64,000 nt of DNA from Litoreibacter albidus (GTDB lineage Bacteria > Pseudomonadota > Alphaproteobacteria > Rhodobacterales > Rhodobacteraceae): NCBI RefSeq assembly GCF_900107015.1, contig NZ_FNOI01000007.1, positions 1 to 64,000 on the forward strand, in the 5' to 3' direction. The notes under the pieces are model-generated. The model was not told the origin of the DNA and ran no database searches. It saw only the letters and a list, made by a program, of their open reading frames with translations. The position numbers and the translations under genes were made by a program. Shown here piece after piece: positions 42,641 through 51,745 of this stretch (positions within the stretch are counted from its first letter, which is position 1; every line of letters starts with the position of its first letter).

Positions 42641-42981
42641 GATCCTGATCCAGAAAGTTGGGCCAGGGTCATCGACGTCTGATGCTAAACCGCTGGCGTA
42701 AAGCAGCGGTGAACACGAGAGATGGTCCGCTACCTAAGGCAGCGAATAATAAGTCGTGGCGAAGATGGCTCCGAGACGTGTCATGCGACCCCTTTAAGCT
42801 ATTGCAAACATCGCCGTCAACGTCGGCCTGCACCCTGCGAACCGTGAGTTTTCGGACTTCTAGATACTCCATGCGCAAAAGTATGATCGGGTACAGCGGT
42901 TTCTATCGCACATCCGGACGTCGCTGCGCTGTCTCACTGCCGAAGAAAGCACTGTGGTTTGGCGGGTAGCCCCGCGGACCA
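42641..42981. other. Gap between TyrA-like gene and the sugar/CoA operon
   Basis: About 340 bases. A + strand open frame at 42658-42969 has no start context or protein features. I see nothing else. Confidence 0.4.
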
Positions 42982-43012
42982 CGCAACAACGGATGTCACC
43001 GTGGTTGTTGCG
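42982..43012 (-). terminator. Hairpin terminator of the sugar/CoA operon
   Basis: CGCAACAAC pairs perfectly with GTTGTTGCG (9 bp) around a 13-base loop, 33 bases after the last gene of the leftward operon. Confidence 0.6.
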
Positions 43013-43044
43013 CTAAGATCCGCGAGGCAGATTGGATTATTGCA

Positions 43045-44253
43045 TTACTTGTTTTCCGGTTCCCCGGCGGTGCCGTCCTTCAACCAACGCTCAATGGTTT
43101 CGGCGTCATAGCCTGCTTCCCTCAGCACCTCTCGTGTATGCTCACCAACCAGTGGCGCGGGGCGTGAGATTTTTGGGGGCGTGGCGCTCATGCCGACGGC
43201 GGGGCCGACAACTTTGACCTCGCCCGCGGTCGGGTGCTGATAGCTTTGGATAAGGCCAAGGTGGGCGACCTGCGGGTCTTCTGCGGCCTCCAGATGGGTT
43301 TTTACTTCCCCGCACCAGATGTCAGCCGCAAGCAGCGCTTCGAGAAGGGTGTCGCGATGCCATTCTCCAGTGCGCCGTGCAAGCTCGCGCCATATTTCGT
43401 CGCGTTTGTCATAGAGGGTTTTGGGGTCGTCATAGACCTTCAGCTCGGGAGCGTCCAAAACGTCGATGAGCGTCGCAAATGGGCTCATGGCGATGGTGAT
43501 CCAGCCGTCGCGGGTCGGGTAGGTGCCAAATGGCGCGTCCATGCCAGGATGACCGATGCCCGAGGAGGGGCGCTCGAAATCCTCGCCAAAGTTCATAGCA
43601 GTAACCATCTCTTGGTTCTGGTGCGCAAGCATCCCCGCCAACAGGTTTACGCTAACCTCTTGCCCCTCGCCGGAGCGTTCGCGCCACAGCAAAGCGGTCA
43701 TAATGCCGTAGATCATATTCATGGCGCCGATTTGGTCGGAGAACCCCGCACCCACAGGGGTTGGCGGTTGGTCGGCTTGACCTGTCGCGGCCATGACACC
43801 CGTCAACCCTTGCACAAGCATGTCCTGACCCGGGCGGGTTTGGTAAGGGCCATCGACGCCGTAGCCTGACCCCGAGCAGTAGACGATGCGCGGGTTTACC
43901 TTTTTGAAATCCTCATAGCCAAGCCCCATCTTCGCCATAACGCCCGGGCGAAAGTTCTGGATCACGACGTCGGCCGTTTCAGCCATTTTCATGATGACTT
44001 CGCGCGCTTCGGCTGATTTCAGGTTCAGCGCCATGCTGCGTTTGTTACGGTTCCACGCTAGGAAGTTCGGGCTTTGGTCCCCGCCAACCCATTTGTTGCG
44101 GAACGTCAAAGAGCGAAACAAATCGCCTTTGCCCGGACGTTCAATCTTGATTACGTCCGCGCCCATATCAGCCATCAGTTGGGTTGCGAACGGGCCTTGC
44201 AAAAGGTGCGAAAAGTCGAGGACGCGGATGCCCTCTAGTGCCATCGGTGTCAT
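43045..44253 (-). CDS. CaiB/BaiF (family III) CoA-transferase
   Basis: 402 residues. It moves CoA between carboxylic acids without a CoA-ester intermediate of its own. The family signatures are GIRVLDFSHLLQGPFATQLMADMGADVIKIE at the start, ADVVIQNFRPGVMAKMGL, and RPGQDMLVQGLTG with the catalytic Asp144. AGGG lies upstream of the ATG. Last gene of the long operon, 18 bases after the binding-protein-like gene. It likely activates or recycles an acid made from the imported compound. Confidence 0.9.
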   Translation of the reverse strand: MTPMALEGIRVLDFSHLLQGPFATQLMADMGADVIKIERPGKGDLFRSLTFRNKWVGGDQSPNFLAWNRNKRSMALNLKSAEAREVIMKMAETADVVIQNFRPGVMAKMGLGYEDFKKVNPRIVYCSGSGYGVDGPYQTRPGQDMLVQGLTGVMAATGQADQPPTPVGAGFSDQIGAMNMIYGIMTALLWRERSGEGQEVSVNLLAGMLAHQNQEMVTAMNFGEDFERPSSGIGHPGMDAPFGTYPTRDGWITIAMSPFATLIDVLDAPELKVYDDPKTLYDKRDEIWRELARRTGEWHRDTLLEALLAADIWCGEVKTHLEAAEDPQVAHLGLIQSYQHPTAGEVKVVGPAVGMSATPPKISRPAPLVGEHTREVLREAGYDAETIERWLKDGTAGEPENK

Positions 44254-44271
44254 GGGAGTTCCCTTATCGTG

Positions 44272-45393
44272 TTAAGAAGGCCGCGCCGGTGCGTGGGCGT
44301 CGGACCAGAGTGTTTCAATTTTTTGGAGTGTCTTTTGCACGTCCTCGCGCGTGTCGAGCGCGTCTCGAACAACCGCTGCAGCGGCAGTTTGAAAAGCGAC
44401 GTAGCCATCGAACCTAGGGCGCAGCAGGGCGGTCTCAGCAGTGTCGCGTGTCGCGGCGTAGAACCCGCCCCATGCGTCGTTGACCTGTGCATCGGTCCAC
44501 GCCGCCCGCGCAGAGGGCTGCCCGTCGTGCCGCGGGATGAAGCGGCATTGCGTGTCGGCGGACATCAACTCAACGAGATGGGCGAGAAGGCTGTCGGTCG
44601 GCGTGGCACGGGTAGTGATTGCGATACCTGTGCCGCCAAGAACCCCACCGGCCCCCGTCGCCGCACGAATGGAATCAGCGAAGGCGACGGGTAACTGACC
44701 TCGCGCGGGGCGCATGTAGTTGACGTAACCGAACACAAGCGGGATCAGCGAGATCGCGGTGTCGCTGGCCATGGCATCAAGAAGCCCGATAGGGTTCAGA
44801 CGCTCGCTTCCTTTGGGGCGCAGCGCGTATAGGCGGTGCATGCGTTGTAGCATAATCGCCGCTTGCTCGGGCTCCAAAAACCGCTTTGCGCCAACGGAGG
44901 CGCCTGTGCCGGCCACCATGCTCATGAGTGTCAGAATGGCGTGCGGCCCGGCGAGTGATTGTGCCACGCCACCATCGGTCGCGATCCGGTCAATCTGCTC
45001 CCATGTTTGCGGGCGTGCGTGTTTGGGGCGCAGCGCCATGACCTGTGTGGCGACATCAAGCGGCAAGGCCCATGAGTTACCTTGCCAGACATAGGAGGCG
45101 AAGGCGGGGCCGATCGTGCCGGCTGCCCATTCGTCACACTGGCCTTGCGAGAACAGGGTGTTGAGCGGTGTTAGGCAATCTTCGGCGACGGCTTCGCCGA
45201 TGTGTGGATGGTCAAGAACCAAGAGGTCATAGCGAGCGGCGAGATCCGCAATTGGTGCGCTTTCAAACCCTTCGAGCGGCTGGATGTGCCATTCGATGAG
45301 CGGTGTGGAGCGACCAGCGTTGACCCGGTCTGCGGCGGCTAGCAAGGCGTTGCAGCCGCGTGGATGATCCCATGTGAGGCCGTGAAATGTCAT
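44272..45393 (-). CDS. Solute-binding-protein-like cytosolic protein
   Basis: 373 residues with the fold signature of extracellular sugar-binding proteins (LLVLDHPHIGEAVAEDCLTPLN, GNSWALPLDVATQVMALRPK, GVLGGTGIAITT) but no signal peptide or lipobox, starting directly MTFHGLTWDHPRGC. The ATG overlaps the SMP-30 stop (ATGA). The operon already has a normal secreted binding protein, so this one probably binds a metabolite inside the cell, as an enzyme partner or sensor. Similar proteins occur beside CoA-transferase genes in alphaproteobacteria. Function unproven. Confidence 0.75.
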   Translation of the reverse strand: MTFHGLTWDHPRGCNALLAAADRVNAGRSTPLIEWHIQPLEGFESAPIADLAARYDLLVLDHPHIGEAVAEDCLTPLNTLFSQGQCDEWAAGTIGPAFASYVWQGNSWALPLDVATQVMALRPKHARPQTWEQIDRIATDGGVAQSLAGPHAILTLMSMVAGTGASVGAKRFLEPEQAAIMLQRMHRLYALRPKGSERLNPIGLLDAMASDTAISLIPLVFGYVNYMRPARGQLPVAFADSIRAATGAGGVLGGTGIAITTRATPTDSLLAHLVELMSADTQCRFIPRHDGQPSARAAWTDAQVNDAWGGFYAATRDTAETALLRPRFDGYVAFQTAAAAVVRDALDTREDVQKTLQKIETLWSDAHAPARPS

Positions 45394-46274
45394 TGGTCGA
45401 ACTCCCATAGCGCAGGCGCGCCAATGTCCATGTCGATAGCCGTGATGTGCCAGCGACCGAGGTTCGCGGCAAAAAGCCGATCCCCCGCGAAAGCGATGTT
45501 TGTGGGGTGACAGAGGACATGCGCGGTGGCGTCCTCGATCAGCACCTCGCCAGTGCCGCCTTGGGCGGGGATGCGCAGCAGGCGTGATGGCTCGTAACAG
45601 CCGACAACGAGGTTCCCGACCGCGTCGAAGGCAAGGCCGTCGGGCAGCCCGTCTAAGTCGGTGGCGAAGGGTTCGGGCGGGCCCGCAGTGCCATCGTCGT
45701 TGATTGCGACGCGGCTGACGCGGCGCGCAAAGGTTTCGGCCACATAAACCGCACGTTCATCTTCGCGCATTGCCAAACCGTTGGCGAATTGTAGCGGGGC
45801 GTCCAACCATAGCGTGCTGTCACCAGTCTCCAGATCAAACGCGAAAATGCCCGGCCCTGCACGTACTGGGTCGTGGCTGTCGGACACGAACAGTTGCCCT
45901 GACGCGCGATCTACCACAGGGAAGTTCGGGATTCTGAGCGCAGGATGTGACCATTGCGCGACGGTCCCCGTGGCAAGGTCTACGCGCAGCACACAAGCGC
46001 GCTCCAAATCGCAAACGAAGAGCGCACGACTGCCATCAAACGCCAACCCAAGGGCGAAGCCGCCAAGTTGGTGAGCCACTTCATGGTCCTGACCGTCTGG
46101 TGAAATGCGGAAAATGTCACCGGCATCCGTACCAGCCCAAATCCGGCCGTCGGGCCCTATTGCGACCCCCTCGGGGTGGTTCAACTTTGGGCGGGTGAAC
46201 ACGCCGTCGAAGAACACGCGTGCGTTCGCGCTGTCCAAGAGTGTCCGCTCGGCTGTGGAAAAGCGATGTTGCAT
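45390..46274 (-). CDS. SMP-30/gluconolactonase-like beta-propeller
   Basis: 294 residues. Ca- or Zn-dependent lactonase family that opens sugar lactones. Visible: the metal Glu in LNHPEGVAIGPDGRIWAGTDAG, NFPVVDRASGQLFVSDSHD with metal Asp, PLQFANGLAMREDERAVYVAE with Asn, and LPDGLAFDAVGNLVVGCYEP with Asp. The start overlaps the stop of the ATPase gene (TAATG). Together with the SDR and epimerase-like genes it fits oxidation of a sugar to a lactone and hydrolysis to the acid. Confidence 0.85.
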   Translation of the reverse strand: MQHRFSTAERTLLDSANARVFFDGVFTRPKLNHPEGVAIGPDGRIWAGTDAGDIFRISPDGQDHEVAHQLGGFALGLAFDGSRALFVCDLERACVLRVDLATGTVAQWSHPALRIPNFPVVDRASGQLFVSDSHDPVRAGPGIFAFDLETGDSTLWLDAPLQFANGLAMREDERAVYVAETFARRVSRVAINDDGTAGPPEPFATDLDGLPDGLAFDAVGNLVVGCYEPSRLLRIPAQGGTGEVLIEDATAHVLCHPTNIAFAGDRLFAANLGRWHITAIDMDIGAPALWEFDQ

Positions 46275-47323
46275 TAGCTGTCCCGTCGGTTGCCGGTGGT
46301 GGCGTCGTAAAGATGCAGGCTGTTCGTGTCGAACCGCAGCTTGACGGTGTCGCCCATCGTTAGTTGAACCGTCGGGGGGACACGGGCTGACAGAAGGCCC
46401 TCGTCGGTCTTGATGTTCAGCAACACACAGTCGCCAAGCAATTCGGCGGAATAGACCTGCCCCTCAAAGTGGACGGGATCGTCGCCTTCGCACAGGTAAA
46501 TATCCTCGGGGCGCACGCCGAGTTTCACCTCCCCTGCGCCAGCCATCGGTAGCTGCCCCGCCGCGTGAGTCAGTATACCATCAGCAAGCGTGCCCGATAT
46601 AAGGTTCATCGGTGGCGACCCGATGAAGCTGGCGACGAAGGTGTTGGCCGGACGCGCATAGATTTCGGCAGGGGTGCCCACTTGCTGAATAACCGCGTCA
46701 TTGAGGATCACGATGCGGTCGGCCAGCGTCATCGCTTCCACCTGATCGTGGGTTACGTAAATGGTTGTAGTCGCCAGTTCTTTTTGCAGGTGTTTGAGTT
46801 CCGCGCGCATAACTGTGCGCAGTTTCGCGTCAAGGTTCGACAGTGGCTCGTCCATCAAGAACAGGCGCGGGGTGCGGACGATAGCGCGGGCAAGGGCGAC
46901 GCGCTGGCGTTGTCCGCCCGACAGTTCGGAGGGACGGCGCGACAACAGGTGCCCCATTTCGACCTTGGCCGCTGCGGCGTCGACGGCCTTTTGCCGCTCG
47001 TCCTTCCGGATGCCCGCGATCTTCAACGGGTAGCCGATGTTTTCGCCCACGGTCATATGCGGGTAGAGCGCGTAGTTCTGGAACACCATCGCAAGGTTGC
47101 GATCACGGGCAGGGCGCTCGTTCACGCGCTCGCCGCCGATCAAAATCTCGCCGCTGGTGATTTCCTCAAGACCCGCGACAAGCCGCATAGTTGTCGACTT
47201 CCCGCAGCCCGAAGGCCCAAGAAGGACGATAAATTCACCGTCGGCAATGCTCAGGTTAAGCCCCTTGAGCGCTGTGTAGTTGCCGTAGGTCTTCGTCAGG
47301 CCAGACAGTTCAACGGTCGCCAT
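46274..47323 (-). CDS. Carbohydrate ABC transporter ATPase (MalK/UgpC type)
   Basis: 349 residues. Walker A GPSGCGKST (~39-47), signature LSGGQRQRVALARAI, Walker B LFLMDEPLSNLDAKLR, H-loop THDQVEAMTLADR, and the C-terminal TOBE regulatory domain (LGVRPEDIYL...). The ATG at 47323 has AAGGA 9 bases upstream. It is the energiser of the importer whose binding protein and permeases lie at the 5' end of the operon; catabolic genes are interleaved. Confidence 0.95.
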   Translation of the reverse strand: MATVELSGLTKTYGNYTALKGLNLSIADGEFIVLLGPSGCGKSTTMRLVAGLEEITSGEILIGGERVNERPARDRNLAMVFQNYALYPHMTVGENIGYPLKIAGIRKDERQKAVDAAAAKVEMGHLLSRRPSELSGGQRQRVALARAIVRTPRLFLMDEPLSNLDAKLRTVMRAELKHLQKELATTTIYVTHDQVEAMTLADRIVILNDAVIQQVGTPAEIYARPANTFVASFIGSPPMNLISGTLADGILTHAAGQLPMAGAGEVKLGVRPEDIYLCEGDDPVHFEGQVYSAELLGDCVLLNIKTDEGLLSARVPPTVQLTMGDTVKLRFDTNSLHLYDATTGNRRDS

Positions 47324-47324
47324 C

Positions 47325-48407
47325 TTATTGTTCCTTCCAGATATGTGTCTCAAACGGCAAAACGCGCGTGGTGGAGTCAGAACCCACCACCACCAAAGTG
47401 CTGCCTTCTATTCGAATGTCGGTCACACGCGTCCAGCCTTCGGGGCGCGCCAAAGCGCCTGTCACGTGAACGATGCGGTGTGTGCGTCCCCTTGCTAAGG
47501 TGAGCGCGGTTGGCACGTCTTCCTCGGCGATGCGGGTATCGTGCGGGGCGCTGGGGCGCGGGTCGGGGCCTGCGGCGACCCCATCTTCGATCCCTATGAC
47601 GCCGGTATGGGTTCCGTTCCACGGCGCGTAGTCGCGGCCACCGTTGGAGTGCCAAAACATGGTCACAGGCAACACGCGCGGGTCTTTTAGAAAGAACACG
47701 ACATCGTCCTCGACCTCTCGCACCACGGCGGTCCAGCCTAGCGTTGACGCCTCATTCTCTACCATTGTCACGAAGTCCTCGGTGGCAGTGCCGATAGGCA
47801 GTACCGTTAGATCAACCGCGCCGCTCGGGCCGGGGAATGCTGTCGCGTCCGTGCTTTGGGCGGGGTAGGTGAGGGCATGACGCCCAGCCTCTAGCGGCAT
47901 CTTGGGGGTTATCACTGACCGTTTGGGCGACATGGACAGGCGTCCACCCTGTTGCATGTGCACCATTGGGTGATGTGCGACGGGGACGTCGCCCGCCCCA
48001 CCGGTGATGCTGTGCACCTGATAAAGCAGCGGCGCGTTGCTCGCGAGCGTCATGCAGACGCCGATGCGGCTTTCCAATGGCCCGTCGGTCACGGCGGTGA
48101 GTGTTCTATCGCTGACGTCTTGGAGGTCCCAAGCTGTGTTCGCGCAATTCCCGTGCGGCAGGTGGTCGTCCAATTCGTTCGGTCCAAACGGCGCGCAAAG
48201 AAAGTCGCCCGTCAGGTGCCGTTCGACGGGCGGAAGTTGCTGGACGCCTGCGGTCTCGTCATCGCACCAAGGCGCACGGTGAAGCGGCACAATCTCGCGG
48301 GTCCCATCTTTAAGCATTAGCCTGTCGATGTGACCCACAGCGCCGTTCCAGTGCAGCGTTCCGCCGCCTGCGTTAAGCGTTGCGATATTTGGCAATGGCG
48401 CCATCAT
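47325..48407 (-). CDS. Aldose-epimerase-like protein
   Basis: 360 residues, distantly like the galactose mutarotase fold: TLHWNGAVGHIDRLMLKDGTREIVPLH, FLCAPFGPNELDDHLPHGNCANTAW (with the His of HGN in the expected place), VVFFLKDPRVLPVTMFWHSNGGRDYAPWNG, and IGIEDGVAAG near the end. It is likely to interconvert anomers or epimers of the imported sugar. The start ATGATG overlaps the SDR stop. The family is moderately sure; activity is inferred. Confidence 0.6.
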   Translation of the reverse strand: MMAPLPNIATLNAGGGTLHWNGAVGHIDRLMLKDGTREIVPLHRAPWCDDETAGVQQLPPVERHLTGDFLCAPFGPNELDDHLPHGNCANTAWDLQDVSDRTLTAVTDGPLESRIGVCMTLASNAPLLYQVHSITGGAGDVPVAHHPMVHMQQGGRLSMSPKRSVITPKMPLEAGRHALTYPAQSTDATAFPGPSGAVDLTVLPIGTATEDFVTMVENEASTLGWTAVVREVEDDVVFFLKDPRVLPVTMFWHSNGGRDYAPWNGTHTGVIGIEDGVAAGPDPRPSAPHDTRIAEEDVPTALTLARGRTHRIVHVTGALARPEGWTRVTDIRIEGSTLVVVGSDSTTRVLPFETHIWKEQ

Positions 48408-49162
48408 TCGCCCCGCGCGGCAAGACCGCCATCAACGCGGAGAATTTCGCCTGTGATGAAGCTCGCGTCGCTGGACGCGAGGAAGGCGACGGTGCGCGCG
48501 ACCTCTTCGGGTTCCCCAAATCGGCCGATCGGGTGCGCTCTATTCCATTCGGCTATCAATGCGTCGCCATCGGCAGACTCGGCGAACACACGTTCGTTGA
48601 GTGGAGTCATAATGGTACCCGGTGCCACCGCGTTTACACGGATGTTGTGGGGGGCGAGGTCGACGGCGGCCTGCACAGTGAGGGCGTTTATTCCGCCTTT
48701 CGCCGCCGCGTATGCCGCCCAGCCCTTGAACCCGCGAAGGCCTTGGACAGAGGACATGTTGACCACCGCCCCACCGCCGCGCTTGCGCATCAAGGGCACA
48801 CAGACTCGCATCCCGCGCCAGACGCTTGTGAGGTTGGTGTCGATGACCGTGGCCCAGCGATCTTCGTCAATCTCGTCGACGACCCCGTCAAGGGCACGCG
48901 CGGCGTTATTGACCAAAATGTCGAGGCCGCCAAAGGCCGCTACCGTGGCATCAGCTGCGGCTTGCATCTCATCGAAGGCGCGAACATCAACCGTATGGAA
49001 ACGTGCGTTCTTGCCAAGGCTTTTCGCGGCGCTTGCGCCCAGCTCCGCATCAATGTCGGTGAGCATGACTTGCCCACCTGCACGGATAATTTCGGCGGCA
49101 CAGGCGTATCCGATCCCTTGCGCAGCCCCCGTGATGAATGCTGTTTTCCCTTCGAAGTTCAT
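48404..49162 (-). CDS. Short-chain dehydrogenase/reductase
   Basis: 252 residues. Classical SDR: cofactor TGAAQGIG (~11-18), Asp in LTDIDAELG indicating NAD preference, NNAA, catalytic Ser in NMSSVQG, Y-x-x-x-K in AAYAAAKGG, and the C-terminal ITGEILRVDGGLA. Likely oxidises a sugar or a hydroxyacyl intermediate. The start is the ATG at 49162 (TGATG overlap with the hydratase stop), with GGGAGG 6 bases upstream. Confidence 0.9.
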   Translation of the reverse strand: MNFEGKTAFITGAAQGIGYACAAEIIRAGGQVMLTDIDAELGASAAKSLGKNARFHTVDVRAFDEMQAAADATVAAFGGLDILVNNAARALDGVVDEIDEDRWATVIDTNLTSVWRGMRVCVPLMRKRGGGAVVNMSSVQGLRGFKGWAAYAAAKGGINALTVQAAVDLAPHNIRVNAVAPGTIMTPLNERVFAESADGDALIAEWNRAHPIGRFGEPEEVARTVAFLASSDASFITGEILRVDGGLAARGE

Positions 49163-49944
49163 CACAAACCTCCCACGAAGTTAGGGTCGCGCTTCTCGAG
49201 GAAGGCGTTGATGCCCTCTTGCCCATCAGGGGCGGAATAGAGGCGGAACAGCACTTCCTGCTCAAAGCTTTTTGCTGTCGCTGCGGGCGCGTCAGCGCCT
49301 TCGCGCATCAGGCGTTTCATCTCTGCTTGGGCTTGTGGCGCTATTTTGAGGCAGGCGCGTGCGCGGGCCATGACCGCATCGTCCAACGTTTCCGTGGTGG
49401 TGCATTCAGCAGCAAGGCCGAGCGCATGGGCGCGGGGGCCGCTCAAACGCCACCCCGCCAACATCACGTCGGAGGCCGCATATTTGCCAACCGCGCGGAT
49501 CAGGCGTTGCGTGCCGCCGCCGCCCGGAACGAGACCGAGCCGCCCCTCGGGGAGACCAAGCTGCGCAACGTCGCTTACCATGATGATGTCACAACACATC
49601 GCGATCTCGAAGCCGCCGCCAAGGGCAAATCCGTCGATCTGTGCGATCACGGGTTTCGGCATGTTTTCCAGCCGGTCAAACAGGCCACGGGCGCGCATTT
49701 GGTAGGCCGCGAAGGCCGCGCGTTTATCGCCTTTGTATTCGGCGATATCAGCCCCTGCGATGAAGGCTTTGCCGCCCGCGCCAGCCAGTATGATGACCCG
49801 TACGCTGTCATCGGCTTCGGCATTGTCGAGTGCAACTTCGAACTCGTCGAGCATAGGCGTGGAGATAGCATTGAGCTTCTCCGGCCGATTGAATGTCAGA
49901 CGACGAATGCCGCTGAGAGGAGTGGAGATTTCTATCAATGGCAT
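49162..49944 (-). CDS. Enoyl-CoA hydratase/isomerase family protein
   Basis: 260 residues of the crotonase fold. The oxyanion-hole segments are GKAFIAGADIAEYKG and QIDGFALGGGFEIAMCCD; the catalytic Glu lies in LGLPEGRLGLVPGGGGTQRL. It hydrates or otherwise transforms acyl-CoA. Its place between sugar-transport permeases and an SDR is unusual and links the operon to CoA-ester chemistry with the CoA-transferase. The start is the ATG at 49944; a GTG at 49953 overlapping the permease stop is also possible. Confidence 0.9.
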   Translation of the reverse strand: MPLIEISTPLSGIRRLTFNRPEKLNAISTPMLDEFEVALDNAEADDSVRVIILAGAGGKAFIAGADIAEYKGDKRAAFAAYQMRARGLFDRLENMPKPVIAQIDGFALGGGFEIAMCCDIIMVSDVAQLGLPEGRLGLVPGGGGTQRLIRAVGKYAASDVMLAGWRLSGPRAHALGLAAECTTTETLDDAVMARARACLKIAPQAQAEMKRLMREGADAPAATAKSFEQEVLFRLYSAPDGQEGINAFLEKRDPNFVGGL

Positions 49945-49949
49945 AAGGA

Positions 49950-50777
49950 TCACCCTTTGACCGCGCCAGCCGTCAGGCCGGCCACGAAGTATCGTTGAAG
50001 AAAGAAAAACACGGCGACGACGGGCATAGAGACCATCACGGAGGACGCCATCAATTCACCGTAGCGAATGCCGTACTGGCCGATAAAATCGTTGAGCCCG
50101 ACGGGGAGCGTGCGCATGTCGTTGGTTGACGTGAACGACAGGGCGAACAGAAACTCCTGCCACGTGATGATCAGCACATAGACCGCGACGGAGATGATAC
50201 CGGGCCGCGCCAATGGTACCACGATGTCGCGAAATACGCGCATCGGGCTTGCGCCATCCACGGCGGCAGCCTCCTCTAGCGAGACGGGGAGTTTCACAAG
50301 GAACCCGCGCAACATCCAGATTGCCACTGGAAGCGTGATCGACACATAGGACAGGATTAGCGAGGTGTAGCTGTTCAGCAAGTCCCATGAGCGCATCATC
50401 TTGTAGATCGGAATAATGATCGCGGCGTGCGGAAACATCTGAGCCAAGACCACTGCGCCAAGCATGAATGACAGGGCGAAAAGCTGGCCGCGTGTGAAGC
50501 TGTAGGCGGCAAAAAGGGCCAGCGAGACGGTGATCACGACGGAGGCGCCGGAGACAATCATCGAGTTAAGGAAATAGGTCCGAAACTCTGGGCGGAAGGC
50601 GCTGGCGTAATTAGCGAGGGTCGGAGATTCAGGCCACAAGCGCGCGGGAATAGCGAAGGGCTCCGTCGCAGGTTTGAGGCTGACCGAGATCATCCAGAAG
50701 AACGGGAGCAGAACGATCAACCCGATAATCAGCAGGCCGACAACCGAAAGGATGCGAAGTGTTTTGGAGCGTTTCAT
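49950..50777 (-). CDS. Carbohydrate ABC transporter permease (MalG type)
   Basis: 275 residues with six membrane helices. The EAA loop reads LEEAAAVDGASPMRVFRDIVVPLARPGI, which contacts the ATPase. I chose the ATG at 50777, overlapping the first permease stop (ATGA); the open frame further upstream overlaps that gene out of frame. Confidence 0.95.
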   Translation of the reverse strand: MKRSKTLRILSVVGLLIIGLIVLLPFFWMISVSLKPATEPFAIPARLWPESPTLANYASAFRPEFRTYFLNSMIVSGASVVITVSLALFAAYSFTRGQLFALSFMLGAVVLAQMFPHAAIIIPIYKMMRSWDLLNSYTSLILSYVSITLPVAIWMLRGFLVKLPVSLEEAAAVDGASPMRVFRDIVVPLARPGIISVAVYVLIITWQEFLFALSFTSTNDMRTLPVGLNDFIGQYGIRYGELMASSVMVSMPVVAVFFFLQRYFVAGLTAGAVKG

Positions 50778-51661
50778 GATGTGGCCCTCCGGTTCGATGT
50801 GGTCCGCTGAACGATGGCGTAAAGAGCAACGAGCACGGACAACACAAGGATCGAGAAGACGCCATAGGTTGCGGCCTCGCCGAAGCGGAACTGACCGAAG
50901 CCTGTCTCGTAGATGATGGTTGGGAAGATGTGCGTGCTGTCCTGCGGCCCGCCGCGGGTCATGATCCATATGATGTCGAAGTAGTTGAACGTCAGGATCA
51001 GGGTCAAAACGATGTTGACCAAAATCACGCTGGAGACGGATGGGATGATAACGTCGATCAGCTTGCGAAACGGACCCGCGCCGTCGATGGTCGCAGCCTC
51101 GAGCTGTTCGCGGTCAACGCTTTGCAGGGCCGCGAGATAGATCAACATGGAGAAGGGGAAGCCCTTCCACACAGCGGTGAAAATCACCGCGATCATGGCG
51201 GTGTCGGCGCTGGCGAGCCACGCGACGGCGTTTTCCGCATCGGACAACCGTACGACAAGGGAGTTCACTAGACCCAATTGCGGATCATACATGAAGCGCC
51301 ACAAAATAGCGGTCACAACGCCGGGAAGGATGAACGGCAACAGAAACAACGCGCGCAAAAGCCCTTGGCCCGGCAAGCCTTGGTTCAACAGCATCGCGGT
51401 TGAGAAGCCGAGGATGTTTTGCAAGATAACCGCGCCCACGGTCCACAGGACGGAGTTCCACAGAACCTCGCTGAACTCACGGCTTGCGATGATCTTGCGG
51501 TAAACTTCAAACCCCACAAATTCGGGGTTCGGATTGATGAAGGACGTTGAGTAGAAGCTCTCAACGAACGTTCCGATCATCGGATAATAGAGGAACACCG
51601 CGAGCAAAACGAGCGTCGGCGCGAGGAAAAGCCAGGCGAGCCAGCGGTCCTTGTAGGTCAT
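50774..51661 (-). CDS. Carbohydrate ABC transporter permease (MalF type)
   Basis: 295 residues, six membrane helices starting WLAWLFLAPTLVLLAVFLYYP. The EAA loop is DREQLEAATIDGAGPFRKLIDVIIPSVSSV. The ATG at 51661 has GGAG 9 bases upstream. It forms the heterodimeric channel with the downstream permease. It is separated from the binding-protein gene by an 84-base gap holding a strong hairpin. Confidence 0.95.
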   Translation of the reverse strand: MTYKDRWLAWLFLAPTLVLLAVFLYYPMIGTFVESFYSTSFINPNPEFVGFEVYRKIIASREFSEVLWNSVLWTVGAVILQNILGFSTAMLLNQGLPGQGLLRALFLLPFILPGVVTAILWRFMYDPQLGLVNSLVVRLSDAENAVAWLASADTAMIAVIFTAVWKGFPFSMLIYLAALQSVDREQLEAATIDGAGPFRKLIDVIIPSVSSVILVNIVLTLILTFNYFDIIWIMTRGGPQDSTHIFPTIIYETGFGQFRFGEAATYGVFSILVLSVLVALYAIVQRTTSNRRATS

Positions 51662-51701
51662 TATTTGGGTCTCCAGCGAGCGCAGTTTGATGCACATGAG
51701 A

Positions 51702-51733
51702 ACACGAGGCGCGACTAGGCGCGCGCCTCGTGT
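51702..51733 (-). terminator. 12-bp stem hairpin after the binding-protein gene
   Basis: ACACGAGGCGCG pairs perfectly with CGCGCCTCGTGT around an 8-base loop. There is no T-run on the minus strand, so it fits a partial terminator or 3' stabiliser that raises binding-protein over permease expression. Confidence 0.65.
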
Positions 51734-51745
51734 CAGTGGTTTGGT

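Noticed and set aside
42658..42969. 103-codon + frame between the TyrA-like and CoA-transferase genes
   Set aside because: No ribosome site and low-information sequence; looks like chance.
46565..47503. 312-codon + strand open frame opposite the ABC ATPase gene
   Set aside because: It mirrors a gene with full ABC motifs; its translation has no domain features and long antisense frames are expected in GC-rich DNA.
48330..49240. Two overlapping ~285-codon + strand frames opposite the SDR gene
   Set aside because: The minus strand carries the complete SDR motif set; the + frames show antisense composition only.
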